A stretch of 64,000 nucleotides of DNA, taken from assembly GCA_964035575.1 (NCBI GenBank), contig OZ037898.1, positions 930,001-994,000 of the forward strand. The letters are read 5' to 3'. Made by a program: the position numbers and the translations under genes. Each line of letters begins with the position of its first letter. The stretch's first letter is position 1. Under the pieces are notes generated by a model. The model had not been told where the DNA came from and made no database searches. It saw only the letters and a list, made by a program, of their open reading frames with translations. The stretch comes from Rhynchopus sp. YZ270_cl-10. Its lineage: Eukaryota > Euglenozoa > Diplonemea > Diplonemida > Diplonemidae. Below, one piece after another: positions 19,776-30,123 of this stretch.

Positions 19776-20437
19776 AAAGGGGCCGCCCTGATGTGGCACG
19801 TGGTGCGTTGGGTGTTGCAGGGGCTGGGGTCGGTGGTGAAATTGTGAGTGGCGCCGGTGTTGGTGGTGCAGGGGTTTGAGCCGAGAGTGTACCTGGTGCG
19901 GGTGTTGCAGGTGCACGTGGTGGTGGTGCAGATATTGGTGGTGCGGGTGTTAGCGGGGCAGGCGTGGGTGCAGGTGTAGTGATGGGGTAACTGGCGGTGG
20001 TGTTGGTGGACCTGGTGTCACAGGAGAAGCTGTCGGCACTTGTGTTGTTGGCGCAGACGTGGGTGGTGTAAATATCGAGGAGCTTGTGTCAGCGGTGTAA
20101 TGGATGAGTGTAGTGGTGACGCTCTCACGTAAAGGCCTTTGATGAGAGGGGCCAACACCACACGGAAGTTTACTTCACCGTCGTGTGCATCATTAAGTGA
20201 GCAATATGAGGGCTTCCTAAAAGATTTTAAAAGTGCAAAAAGTGTTATTCCAGTACACTTCTCTTTCCAGAGAACAGTGCCATGCCTCATTTTTTTTCAA
20301 GCCGACTTCCAGAGTCAACCGGTGAATGCAGCTAGACTACGATCTTACCTTTTTCATTCTCTTCACTCTCTTCACAAAGACCACCCCGCCCCAACAGCAT
20401 TGACACGAATTCAACAGAGCATGATAAAACCGAAGCA
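19776..20437. other. GGTG-rich minisatellite-like leader
   Basis: 19790-20100 is a G/T-rich stretch of imperfect GGTGNTGGTGCAGG-like repeats. In one frame it reads as Gly/Val/Ala repeats interrupted by stops, so it may be a decayed coding repeat. 20100-20437 is the leader of the receptor gene, with pyrimidine stretches and several AG dinucleotides. Confidence 0.45.
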
Positions 20438-23035
20438 ATGAAGTTCCTTGCGCTGTGCTTAGCGTTGCTGTCCTCGTGTGCTAAGGGGGTGCAGGAGAAT
20501 GCCGACCCTGCCCTTCAGAGCCTCCGCCCCACACACGTTGTCTTCATCGTGACACCGATATGTGTGACAGTGGTGGCGTTGGTTGCGGCGGCTGTGGCGA
20601 CGGTGTTGAAGAGGCTGCGTCTGTCGGTTCTTCTGGTGCTTGTGGTGTGGACGGGACTTCTCTGTGTGGGGATGTCGTCGTGGGCGGTGACGTTTGTTGC
20701 ATCTTACGAGGAATTTGTGAGCCTTGCCGAGAAAAGAGTCACAGACTCGGCAGAGCTGTCCATTGCGAATGTGCTTCTCGAGCTGGGCTCGGGAGTGGAG
20801 ATGGCAAACATTGTGCTGCACCTCACGAGCGTGGGCGAGCTGGATCTTTCACTCCCGTGGCCACAGCCTCACAAGTTCCTGGACGGGCTGGTGAGGACGG
20901 TGGGAAAGATGACGCGGTCGATCGATGCAGTGATCCTGGGGACACCCGAGGGGGGAATGCGTGGTATCCAGCCGAATTTCGTATCGAACGGTACGTTCTC
21001 CGCACACCGGCACATCTCCTTGAACGTGCACGGGCAGTACCTTCCTGCGTGGGCGCGGTGTCCAGAAGAAGACTACTCAAATGATTGTGCGACCATCGCC
21101 ACACCGTCTGCGTGTGCAGAGAATGCTTCGCAGGCGGTTGTGCTGTGCCCGAAGTCATGTGGGCTTGGTCCAGCGGGGCCTCAGAACTGCGTGGGGAAGC
21201 ACATTGCGTTCGCAACTGTGCTGAAGTCGGAGGCACCGGAAGGGGCGCTGACCGATTCGGTGTTTGCTGAGCCGGCAGAGGAGCTGCGGTCGTACTCAAG
21301 GGTGTTCCCGATGGACACAAGGGAGCGTCCGTGGTACACCACGAAGCCGGGGTTGCAGTGGTCTCGCCCTGCGTGGTCTCCAGGTGTGCAGGCACCCGGG
21401 ATCTTCCTGAGTGCTGCGGCCCTGTCACCGGAGGGGGACTTTGTGGGGAGCGTGTTTGTGAACTTCATGTTTGCACGTGTGAACAGCGCTCTGCAGTTGT
21501 TCAAGCCGTCTGTGAACGGGATTGTGCTGCTGGTGACGATGGAGGGTGCGCTGATGGGGAGCAGCTTGACAGACGCAGAGTTGGAGGAGGACTCGGGACA
21601 GGACTTCTCCATCACAGCGATCGCGGCGCAGGTGCAACGGATGAACACGTCTTTGTACCGCAGTGAGTCGCGAGTTCTGCGTCTGCTGGGTGCTGTGCGC
21701 GAGCGCTTTGGTGACCTTGGGTCTGCAGAGGAGGCAGTGATGACGTACCACCACGCGGGGGATGTGATTGTGTCACAGCTTGTGAGGCTGCAGGGGCTGG
21801 ACCTGCTGGTGGTTGTGAGCAGTCCTCTGGAGGACGCGATGGGGCGTGCTGGGGACGCGTCTGAGATGTCCCTTGTGCTCACACTGACAATCAGCATTGT
21901 GCTGGCGATATGCGTTGCTCTGGGTGTGGGTGTGGCGCTGCGACCGCTGAAGGCACTGCAGCGCGACATGTTCGCTGTGGCTAGGATGGAGTTGGACGCG
22001 AAAATGGGTTCTTTGAGCAACCTGACAGAGGTGCGTAGTATGCAGACGTCGTTTGAGCGCATGGTTGAGAACCTGATTGAGTACAAGCAGTACCTTCCAC
22101 ACAGTGTCTTGCACGACCAGACGGATACCGACAGGCCAGTCGTGAATTCTGATGGGTCCGAGAGTCTGAGTTCGAAGAGTGGTGGATCAAGTTTGGGTGT
22201 CAGCATGGAAGCAAAGCGCGGGTATATGTTTACCTCTGAGCTTAAGACGTGCAACGTGACTGTGTGTGTGGCAAATCTTGCGGGCTTTATGAACATATCT
22301 GAAAGTACAATGGTGTCGTCACACTCGAGCTACATCGAATACATGTTGAACGTCATCAAAGCAAACCGCGGCATCGTGGATGAGTTCATTGGCGACAAGG
22401 TGCACTCCTCCTTCAACACCGTGATCCCCACAACACTGCATGCAGTGAACGCAGCGAGAGCACAGTGGACAATAAAAGGTAGCATGCGCAACGTGAACAC
22501 CGCCTCCGTGTCGAGCAAGGCTGTCTGCGGGAACATGGGGTGCAAGATGATGAAGAAGTACACAATCACAGGCCCCTGTGCTGCACAGGTGTGGACGTTC
22601 GAACGCTGGGGCAAGCACTGGGGGATTGACGCACTTGTAAACAAAAGTGTATTCGCAAGCTCTTATGTCGAATTCGACCTCCGCATGCTTGTACGTGTGA
22701 GAACGTCACGCACACAGGACACATACCTCTACCAGGTAATGGGGGTGAAGAAAGCAGGCGCACCAGAAGAATGGATGTACGAACTAGGACGGCATGAGGC
22801 CAGCGGGCATACAGCCCACAACACTGCACTGATGGCTCTGTACTGTGGAAACTACAAGGAAGCAATGGACGCACTGAAGGACTTTCCCAACAAGTGGGAA
22901 GAGTTGCGCATTCGCATCGGCAAATGCGAAGCACGCAAGACCGAACCACAGCCCCTCCCTCTTGTCTACATCCCTGGGATGGAGCAGGAGGTGGAAAGTT
23001 GCGAGTACTCCTGCCTGCCTGAAGATCCCCCGTGA
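20438..23035 (+). CDS. Membrane receptor with degenerate class III cyclase domain
   Basis: 865 residues, no intron seen. It has a signal-like N-terminus (MKFLALCLALLSSCAKG) and hydrophobic segments at about 34-57 and 63-87, then a large ectodomain (about 90-470) with a Cache-like phrase RPWYTTKPG...W, SPEGDFVGSVFV and Cys-rich stretches. A transmembrane helix follows at about 476-500, a HAMP-like linker to about 550, and a cyclase-fold domain (about 600-760: VCVANLAGF, FIGDKV, GNMGCKM). The architecture resembles kinetoplastid receptor adenylate cyclases. The first metal-binding Asp is Asn (ANLAGF) and the VNxAxR transition-state motif is replaced around residues 708-718; only the FIGD Asp remains. 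It probably senses a ligand but does not make cAMP/cGMP itself, unless it pairs with an active partner. Confidence 0.75.
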   Translation: MKFLALCLALLSSCAKGVQENADPALQSLRPTHVVFIVTPICVTVVALVAAAVATVLKRLRLSVLLVLVVWTGLLCVGMSSWAVTFVASYEEFVSLAEKRVTDSAELSIANVLLELGSGVEMANIVLHLTSVGELDLSLPWPQPHKFLDGLVRTVGKMTRSIDAVILGTPEGGMRGIQPNFVSNGTFSAHRHISLNVHGQYLPAWARCPEEDYSNDCATIATPSACAENASQAVVLCPKSCGLGPAGPQNCVGKHIAFATVLKSEAPEGALTDSVFAEPAEELRSYSRVFPMDTRERPWYTTKPGLQWSRPAWSPGVQAPGIFLSAAALSPEGDFVGSVFVNFMFARVNSALQLFKPSVNGIVLLVTMEGALMGSSLTDAELEEDSGQDFSITAIAAQVQRMNTSLYRSESRVLRLLGAVRERFGDLGSAEEAVMTYHHAGDVIVSQLVRLQGLDLLVVVSSPLEDAMGRAGDASEMSLVLTLTISIVLAICVALGVGVALRPLKALQRDMFAVARMELDAKMGSLSNLTEVRSMQTSFERMVENLIEYKQYLPHSVLHDQTDTDRPVVNSDGSESLSSKSGGSSLGVSMEAKRGYMFTSELKTCNVTVCVANLAGFMNISESTMVSSHSSYIEYMLNVIKANRGIVDEFIGDKVHSSFNTVIPTTLHAVNAARAQWTIKGSMRNVNTASVSSKAVCGNMGCKMMKKYTITGPCAAQVWTFERWGKHWGIDALVNKSVFASSYVEFDLRMLVRVRTSRTQDTYLYQVMGVKKAGAPEEWMYELGRHEASGHTAHNTALMALYCGNYKEAMDALKDFPNKWEELRIRIGKCEARKTEPQPLPLVYIPGMEQEVESCEYSCLPEDPP

Positions 23036-23316
23036 GCATGCCCATCCCTCCCTCATGGATCTTTCCTGAACATTTGCGATTCATATCATTTTTTACGTTG
23101 AAAAATGTAAAATGTGATTTATACTACGACTAAATTCAAACGCTTTTTTATTTTATTTTTTTAATTCTTAACTTTTTCCTGGGCCCACCTGTTTTTTTAC
23201 TCCGCGGATAGGCCTGGATCGGACCGTACAGGCGCGTACAGGACCGTACAGGCCAAACCCCACCCATTTTTCCCTCTTTACCCACAACCCACCTGATTTT
23301 TACCCTAGAAAAGGAG
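23036..23316. other. Short intergenic
   Basis: AT-rich, with repeated GGACCGTACAGG phrases (about 23220-23255) leading into the heptamer array. Nothing else is seen. Confidence 0.5.
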
Positions 23317-23709
23317 GGTGTGTACTGTGTACTGTGTACTGTGTACTGTGTACTGTGTACTGTGTACTGTGTACTGTGTACTGTGTACTGTGTACTGTGT
23401 ACTGTGTACTGTGTACTGTGTACTGTGTACTGTGTACTGTGTACTGTGTACTGTGTACTGTGTACTGTGTACTGTGTACTGTGTACTGTGTACTGTGTAC
23501 TGTGTACTGTGTACTGTGTACTGTGTACTGTGTACTGTGTACTGTGTACTGTGTACTGTGTACTGTGTACTGTGTACTGTGTACTGTGTACTGTGTACTG
23601 TGTACTGTGTACTGTGTACTGTGTACTGTGTACTGTGTACTGTGTACTGTGTACTGTGTACTGTGTACTGTGTACTGTGTACTGTGTACTGTGTACTGTG
23701 TACTGTGTA
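23317..23709 (+). repeat. Heptamer array, unit ACTGTGT, ~56 copies
   Basis: A perfect or near-perfect tandem of a 7-bp unit over 392 bp. Because 7 is not a multiple of 3 and the unit has no stop in any frame, it makes long meaningless open frames on both strands. The reverse-complement array lies at 38.84 kb and the window also begins with this unit. Confidence 0.98.
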
Positions 23710-24851
23710 TCAGCTCAAAACCCACCAAACAGAAAAAAAATACAAAAGAAGAGCTATGCCAAGGGAAATGCCCAGAATGTCATGCTGAGAAACTTGAAAT
23801 GGAAAAAATATTACACACTGTAATATTGCCTATCACATGTTTTGTTCCAACGTTTTGTTTTGTTTTGTTTTGTTTTATAGAAAAAAGTCTTCCTTTTTTA
23901 TGAAGTTGAAGAATCGTGGTGTATACATTTTTTTGTGAAGTTGTTGAGTCTGCTTCCTATTCCCCCAAAATGACGCTAGGTCGCAAACAAGTCGTTAGAT
24001 GCTCTAACGAGGTGTATTGGTTGGTGTCCTCGTGATAAAAGGTGTTTAACAATGTGTTGGTAATGTCATATTTGAGGTCCTCAACCTTGTTGTTGATTCG
24101 TGGACTTCTGGTCAGTAACCTCATGTTTTGATGTCAGCCCATGTATGTTCTGCATGCTACACACTTAGGGAAAGGTGTACTGGCTGTAGCCCGGCAGCCC
24201 TTTGTGAAACTAGTGACGGTGCTATATGCATTATTTGCTAGAGGGGAAAAAAACAAAAAAAAAACTTATCATAGCGTGGCTGAAAGGGGGGGTGATGCGC
24301 ACTTTTTCCGCACTTTTACCATGTTGGCTTGCTGACTGTGTCTGTGTACCAGTGTACCAGGTACACAGACACACTGTGCTCCCTGGACTTCACCCTGTGC
24401 TGCACAGGGTGGAGTCTACTTTGATATCATAACCACAAACAAACAAACAAATAAACAAAAAGGAAGGGTACTTCTTTTTAGCACCCTCTATTGCCTTCTT
24501 TTCGTTAAGAATCGTTAGAATGTATAATATTATGAAATAATTTTTTTATCTTTTATTGGTGTGGCTGCAGGGATTCTTCGCTCCTTCTTCGGGTGTGAAT
24601 TTTGAAGAAGATTTTTTTCCCCCTTCAGAAAAGTACATTCCGAGCTTTCTCCCCACACAAGCGGTCGTCGCGCGCGCTTCGCGCGCGCTCCTCCCTGACA
24701 AAGTTGGAAGAGGTGTGAAAATTCACGGCAAAATGGGGAAACCAGGGCCTGACGCTAAATTTTGGGTTTTTGTGAAATCGTGGGGAGGCTCAAAAAAATT
24801 TTTCCACGCCCGTTATTTTATTTCACGTAACAGTTCACATTGGGGGTGTCT

Positions 24852-24953
24852 TTCCGCGAGCGCAGCGAGCGGAGAAAATTTTGGTGGTACTTCCGCGAGC
24901 GAAGCGAGCGGAAAAAAATTTTAAGGTGTACCTCCGCGAGCGCAGCGAGCGGA
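24852..24953. repeat. CGCGAGCG hairpin array, 3 copies at 40 bp
   Basis: Three copies of TCCGCGAGCGNAGCGAGCGG (24852, 24892, 24932) spaced exactly 40 bp, separated by AAAATTTT and GGTGTACCT-like spacers. Related arrays lie at 43426-43532 and 44133-44485. A GCGCGCGCTTCGCGCGCG palindrome lies nearby at about 24670. Confidence 0.85.
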
Positions 24954-25562
24954 AAATTTTGTGTTGGGACTGTGCGAGGCAGGTGTTTTTACACATCTCA
25001 GATGGTTTTTACCTGAAGAGGGTGTACAAAGGCACACTCTTGGTTGTAAATGGAGCGTGCTTCGGAGACTGGCCCATATGACCAGGCCTCTGAGGCCCGT
25101 CAAAATTTTTTCCCCAAATTTTTTTTTATTTTTATTTTTCCCAAAAGAAGAAATCTTCTTTTTTATTTTTTTTTTTTTTCAGATTTTTTGAAAAAAAGAA
25201 GAAAAAAAAAAAAAATCTTCCTGGAAGAAACTGTGTGTGGCTGAAAGGGGGTACTTTCTGCTATTTTGGGGTCGTCGGCCACACCATTTATTATCCAAAA
25301 GACGCCTTTTTAGGGAGCCCCCTATGGCAATGGCAAATACGCTTCGGTTGAGTGCGCGGCTTATTTGCGATGGTATTTTTTTTTTTTTTTTTGAGATATA
25401 AACCACGAAGTGGCTGTAGGACTGCATGGTTGGGTGTCCCCCCTCCTCGTCCCATTCCCGCCTTCCTTATTGTATATTTTGCTCCAAGAAAACACTCCCT
25501 TCCTTTTTTTGTTTGTGCGTAAAGTGTGTACCAAATATTCTGTGGTGATATTTTTATTACTG

Positions 25563-26047
25563 TGGTGCTTCCCGGGGGGTGTGCATTTCACAAATTTTCA
25601 CAAAATGTGACAAGTTTTCACAAATTTTCACAACACGAAAACTGCTACAAAATTGTGAAGGCTGGCGAAAAGTGGTGAAAAATTGTGAAAAAATGTGAAA
25701 AGTTGTGAATAGTTGTGAAAAGTTGTGAATTGATTTTTTTTTGTGAGGGCTTTTTTTTTGGGCGGGTGGTGACCCACCCATTGAGGGGCACGCTGGGATT
25801 CACAAGATAGAACGTGATGCGGTGTACCAGTGTACCTGTGTACTGTGTGATGTGCGGAAATGACGAGAACTTGTCCATTTCGGCAAATTGACCCCACCAC
25901 TGGCCGGACGGATTCCGGAAATGCAAATGCCGGCGTTTAAAAGCTTCACCAACGAGAGAAAAAAGGGTAGTGAAAAGTTGTGAATAGTTGTGAAAAGTTG
26001 TGAATTGAATTGAAAATTTGTGAAATGCATACCCCCCGGGAGCACCA
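25563..26047. mobile_element. 485-bp foldback (MITE-like) element
   Basis: Inverted ends of about 37 bp (25564-25600 and 26011-26046; outer bases TGGTGCT, then CCCGGGGGG and GCATTTCACAAATTTTCA) are flanked by a TTACTG duplication (25557-25562 and 26048-26053). The interior contains GTTGTGAAAAGTTGTGAATA repeats twice (about 25693 and 25976) and a reverse-strand copy of core A (about 25860-25930). No ORF. The size and 6-bp target duplication match the element at 14708, although the ends differ. Confidence 0.85.
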
Positions 26048-26154
26048 TTACTGCAATACGCTCCCACTGACTACCTGGCAGTGAAGAGGAAACCTCTTTG
26101 AGGCCAAAAAAAAATGTTGCTTTTGCTTTTTTTTCTCTTACCCCCCTCACCTCA

Positions 26155-26240
26155 AAAGCCCCACCCCCGGTACACCCGGTCATGATACCAAGGTACACTG
26201 TTCACGAGAGGCTTTGTATTGCAGGTCAACTTTTTTTTTG
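26155..26240 (+). repeat. GGTCATGATACCAAGGTACACTG module
   Basis: The right half of the GGATGTAGGACT module: CCCCGGTACACCCGGTCAT, ACCAAGGTACACTGTTCACG, AGAGGCTTTGTATTGCAGG. It begins about 100 bp right of the foldback element. Confidence 0.65.
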
Positions 26241-26608
26241 TGCGCTTTGTTCTCTTGTTGAGAAGGAGTGTTATGAACTCATATTTCGTGTAGAGTTCTG
26301 CAAATACACTCCTTAGCCTGACAGTGGGTTGTGCCTTCGTGGGCAATGCGACGCACGAACCGAGAAAAAGGCTCTCACAAGGAAATGGGGGTTTTCTTCT
26401 GTTGCCGGAACCGTATTTTTATCAAAAGGCTTCCACTACACCCCCACCCCTCTCCTGCCGCCACTAACTTCACATACACTACTGAGCAAATGAAATAGGA
26501 TCGAAAATTGAAAAGAAACACACCCAAACTCTTTGCTATGTGCACACAATGCCTACCCCTCCCTCACCCCCTTCATCCCCTACACCCCTTTCACCTCACA
26601 GATCAATA

Positions 26609-29074
26609 ATGCACCGCAAACAGATGAGGTCCCTTCCGTCCGCGGAGAAGTCATCGCTTCCAGCGAAACTGAACGTGTTTGTCCCGATGTCCACACTGCG
26701 ACGTGCCGTGGACGAAGGGAGGGCTGAGACAGAGTTTACTGTACAAGCTGCACCGCTCAGGACAGATGGCGCCACTGGTCTGCACCTGGACTGCATCCAC
26801 ACGGGGCGCATGCTGTTCGGAACAGGCCTGCACCACGCCATGTCCATTGAGCATGCGAGCGTTGCACAGAAGGCGACAGCGCTGTTCAGCACAGCACCGA
26901 GCACCAACACGCTGCACAAGGCGCGCACACTGGCGGGAATGAAGCGTGCTGTGCTGCGCACCGCAGAGAACAGCCGCGCAGCAGACCTGCTGCACCTGCA
27001 CTGCACCTCGCACTACTGGAGCCTGTCTGCAGGGTGCACCACCTCGGTTGAGTGTGTTGTCATGGCGAAGGTGCCCGGTGGTGCTGTGGTGGCCACGTCA
27101 CTGCCTCTTGTGCTGCAGGCGGCAGAGGAGGCAGTGCTGTACCCCGATGTAGTGCACATCGAACAGGAGGGCCTGGCTGTGGGTACGTCTGTGTGGCTTG
27201 CGTTGACGTGGGGTGGTGGGGATGACAGCGTGGTCGTGGACGGCATCACAGGGGTGCCTGCGTTCTCTGCAAGGGAGGAGCTGTTGTCGTTTGATGGGCA
27301 TGAGGGAAAGGTTGTGGTGTTTGCAAACCCTGTGGACACGATGGCGGCCACTGGCAGCGATGTGTTGCGCGAGTGCGCAACGTCAGAGCTGTGCAACGCC
27401 ATGTTGGCGGCTGAGGAGCATGTGGCCGCCTTCCACTGCCCGCTGTACTTCACAAAGAAAGGCAGCCGGCGGCGTGTGCCCTTTGCTCGTGTTTCCCTGA
27501 ATTCGGGCTTCATCATCTTCAGTGGCGGTGGAGACGTCACCGATGTCCGCCTCGGCGGAAGCCACAGACACGCATGGATACAACTTGTAGCGCTGTGCCG
27601 GCGTGTTGGCGTGCACGTCTCTCCGTACTGCGACGAAGTGGTGCAGCACTATCCCTGGAGCCTGCCACCTGCAGACACTAATGTGCAGGGTACGCGGCGC
27701 TGCTCTGAGAAGGAGCTTCAGCACCTCCGTGCCGCGCACATGAGCTTCTATCCCGGGGACCCGTGTGTGTTGGATGCATGGGAGGTTGTTGACCCTGCAG
27801 CAGAGTTCGCCTTCAACCGACTTGAGCTGGAGCTGGCTGCCAAGGGGAAGGGCGTGGAGCGTGTCGACCGTGTAAGTGCCTACTCCTACATGGACAATGA
27901 ACGTAGGACCAATCATGTGGAGTTGTCCATGCGTAAGATGATGGGGTGCACGTACAGTAGAGGGAAGGTGGATTCCTCGTTCGGGTTGTTGGTTGTGTAC
28001 GACACGCTGCTCAGTCAGAGCGTGGATCACGAACAGCTATGTGTCTATCGTGAGGAGTACAGGCGCGATGACGGTGAGATGTGCACGGCAGAGCACACCT
28101 GGCGTCCCGCAGAACATTTCATGCACCGCGCGAATTTTGCAGTGCCGAAGAAACGCTGCCTGCCGCGGCACATCTTGTTGGTGGGCACAACAGCATATCC
28201 TCAGGCGGCTCTCGACGTGTCAACATACAAGGCCAGCCCGTACGAGATACAGCACCCTTTCGAATGCACACCGCTTCCGATGGAGCATACCCCACCCCAG
28301 GAGCCCGATGTGGAGGAGAACTACCAGGATCTGTCGGAGTTGCTGCGGCTTCTGCCTCAGGAGAACGTCCTTGTCAGTGCCGACCCTGTCACGCATGCAC
28401 CGCTGCGCTTCGCCCTCACACAGCGTCTCCCGAGCACGTGGCATGCACAGCTATGCACAGAGCTGACCATGACACCCGAGTGGCACGACCTGTACAACGC
28501 GTACCGTTTCTCCGCATCCTCTGCGTGTGTCGAGAAGGAGCTGTGGGGTCTGCACCCCTACGTACACCCGATGAGCGCCACTGGGGATATGCAGGCGGAA
28601 ATTACGTTCCCAGGGTTTGATGTGCCGACGTTGTCATGGCTGCTTCCACCCAGAGTCCAGGCTGGCGAGGCCGAAGGGTACTACTTTACATCGCTTGCGA
28701 GAAAGGCAGGAGCGGGGAAGTGGGATGCACTGACGTCTGAGTACACAAAGCAGTATGGTGCGCGTGCTGGGGACCCGCTGTCACCAGTGTGCGTGCTGGT
28801 GCGCTACCGTGTTGCGTGGAAGGACACCGCGCAGTACGAGCGTTCCTTCGACCCTGAGACGAACACCTATTTCGTCAAGACACAGGCACAGTTTCTTCCT
28901 GTTGGTGCAGTGACATGTTACAACCGTCCACTGAAGGACACTCGGTTGCCTATGACAAACGTTGCACGCAAGAACCCTTCCAGGTACTACAACCAACGTG
29001 CAACCTTTAAATGTCAAGCTCCACAAGGTAACCCGAAGTGGAAAGACCGTACTGTGCTCATGCGTATGTATTAA
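26609..29074 (+). CDS. Large orphan protein, 821 residues
   Basis: Unrecognised, but surely coding: 2.5 kb open, GC-rich, protein-like throughout. I chose the ATG at 26609 because it is the first after a long pyrimidine tract ending CTCACAG (26596-26602), the pattern of a 3' splice or trans-splice acceptor; an in-frame ATG at 26549 lies within that tract. No signal peptide or membrane helix is obvious. The N-terminal third is Ala-rich and may be helical, the middle contains many His/Cys/Trp residues (for example HRHAWIQLVALCRRVGVHV), and the C-terminal 100 residues are Lys/Arg/Tyr-rich. No tandem repeats or enzyme motifs were seen. Confidence 0.7.
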   Translation: MHRKQMRSLPSAEKSSLPAKLNVFVPMSTLRRAVDEGRAETEFTVQAAPLRTDGATGLHLDCIHTGRMLFGTGLHHAMSIEHASVAQKATALFSTAPSTNTLHKARTLAGMKRAVLRTAENSRAADLLHLHCTSHYWSLSAGCTTSVECVVMAKVPGGAVVATSLPLVLQAAEEAVLYPDVVHIEQEGLAVGTSVWLALTWGGGDDSVVVDGITGVPAFSAREELLSFDGHEGKVVVFANPVDTMAATGSDVLRECATSELCNAMLAAEEHVAAFHCPLYFTKKGSRRRVPFARVSLNSGFIIFSGGGDVTDVRLGGSHRHAWIQLVALCRRVGVHVSPYCDEVVQHYPWSLPPADTNVQGTRRCSEKELQHLRAAHMSFYPGDPCVLDAWEVVDPAAEFAFNRLELELAAKGKGVERVDRVSAYSYMDNERRTNHVELSMRKMMGCTYSRGKVDSSFGLLVVYDTLLSQSVDHEQLCVYREEYRRDDGEMCTAEHTWRPAEHFMHRANFAVPKKRCLPRHILLVGTTAYPQAALDVSTYKASPYEIQHPFECTPLPMEHTPPQEPDVEENYQDLSELLRLLPQENVLVSADPVTHAPLRFALTQRLPSTWHAQLCTELTMTPEWHDLYNAYRFSASSACVEKELWGLHPYVHPMSATGDMQAEITFPGFDVPTLSWLLPPRVQAGEAEGYYFTSLARKAGAGKWDALTSEYTKQYGARAGDPLSPVCVLVRYRVAWKDTAQYERSFDPETNTYFVKTQAQFLPVGAVTCYNRPLKDTRLPMTNVARKNPSRYYNQRATFKCQAPQGNPKWKDRTVLMRMY

Positions 29075-29347
29075 TGTTGGGGTTTGCCCCACCCCCAAAG
29101 TGTGTCATATGTTAAAAAGTGGAAGATCCGTGAGATGAACACAAAAATAAACAACCGCAAAGCGAGCAACCAAATAGAGCCAGACCTTGTGTTTTGTGTT
29201 CTTATCCTTGTGTTTTATTTGCGTTTAGGATATGCTGCTTTGATGTACTGTGGCGCGACATTTCTTTTGTGATTCAGTCGATTCACAAAATATTTATTTT
29301 GTATCTTTTTAGCAACGTCTACGTTTTGTTTTATTTTGCATTGTTTT

Positions 29348-29388
29348 TAAGATGACTAAGAAGACTTAGATTCACCTTTATAAGTTTT
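29348..29388 (+). repeat. Diverged GAGGCTTAGG...CTTTATAAG module
   Basis: GATGACTAAGAAGACTTAG and then ATTCACCTTTATAAGTTTTT, aligned over its length with the consensus module. Confidence 0.5.
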
Positions 29389-29751
29389 TTCTCTTTTCGT
29401 TGAGCTGCAACGTAAGCACTCAGTGTTTCACTTCACCTTTCTATTGCCAGGTGACTATGCACGAGGCTTACGCTCATTTTTTCTACCTTTTCTTTGCTTC
29501 CCCTAACCTGCCAAGCCCCATGTACGTTTCACTTCACAGATAAGTGTGCATCCACATTGGGACGGGTGTACTGTTAACCATGCCATGCAGTCTGAGGCTG
29601 CTTGCACAGTTTCGTTAACGTCGTCTTTATTGGCTACCATATTTCATAAAAAAAAAAGATCATTGGGTTGAGAATGATCTAGCCTTCGGGCGACCTTGTG
29701 TACAGAACCCATCATCCTCGGACAGGTGATTGTCAGTAGACTACTTAAGGT

Positions 29752-29804
29752 GGAGTTCATCCTCGGGTGTCTACGCTAATACAACCAAGTTTTCAAACTA
29801 CAAA
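29752..29804 (+). repeat. CTCGGGTGTCTACGCTAAT module
   Basis: Nearly identical over 50 bp to 9550-9602 (GTGGAGTTCATCCTCGGGTG, TACAACCAAGTTTTCAAA). Confidence 0.75.
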
Positions 29805-30123
29805 AAAAGAATCTTGAAATCTGTGAAGATTCAAGAAATAAGTGGCCAACATTGAATTCAGATCTTCATCCAGTATTGGTGTAAAGCGATGGACACAAAA
29901 CAAAAAAAGGGGGGGCATTCTCTTAACCGTCTCATCACCCTCTTTCTGCCATGCTGAACGACTTCGACCGTTTCTCTGTTTTACTCTCCCCCCCTTTTCC
30001 CCCCAGCAATACGAGAACCGCATCACAACTCTTCATCACATGGCAGTGGCGTATTCCCCCTTTTTTACCATATTCGTCCAGCAGAACCCTGTGGGGAGGG
30101 GGGGCAACCACAACACACACACA

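Larger units (their letters stand above)
23710..26608. other. Gene-free, repeat-rich 2.9 kb
   Basis: No convincing gene. It holds a hairpin around GTGTACCAGTGTACC (24330-24375), a CGCGAGCG hairpin array (24852-24953), a foldback element (25563-26047), and two GGATGTAGGACT-type modules (25398-25440; 26155-26240). The last 150 bp are a pyrimidine-rich leader for the next gene, ending CACCTCACAG at about 26602. Confidence 0.55.
29075..30123. other. Intergenic with SINE-like modules
   Basis: It contains a diverged GAGGCTTAGG module (29348-29388), a second degenerate one (about 29455-29500), the GCCTTCGGGCGACCTTGTG block (29687) and the CTCGGGTGTCTAC module (29752-29804). The stretch 29975-30006 is a pyrimidine tract ending CCCCCCAG, a likely acceptor for the next gene's leader. 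Confidence 0.55.

Noticed and set aside
23300-23903. Long open frames of Thr-Val-His-Ser-Thr-Gln-Tyr or Cys-Val-Leu-Cys-Thr-Val-Tyr repeats
   Set aside because: They come from the 7-bp tandem array, which has no stop in any frame; all six phases are open.
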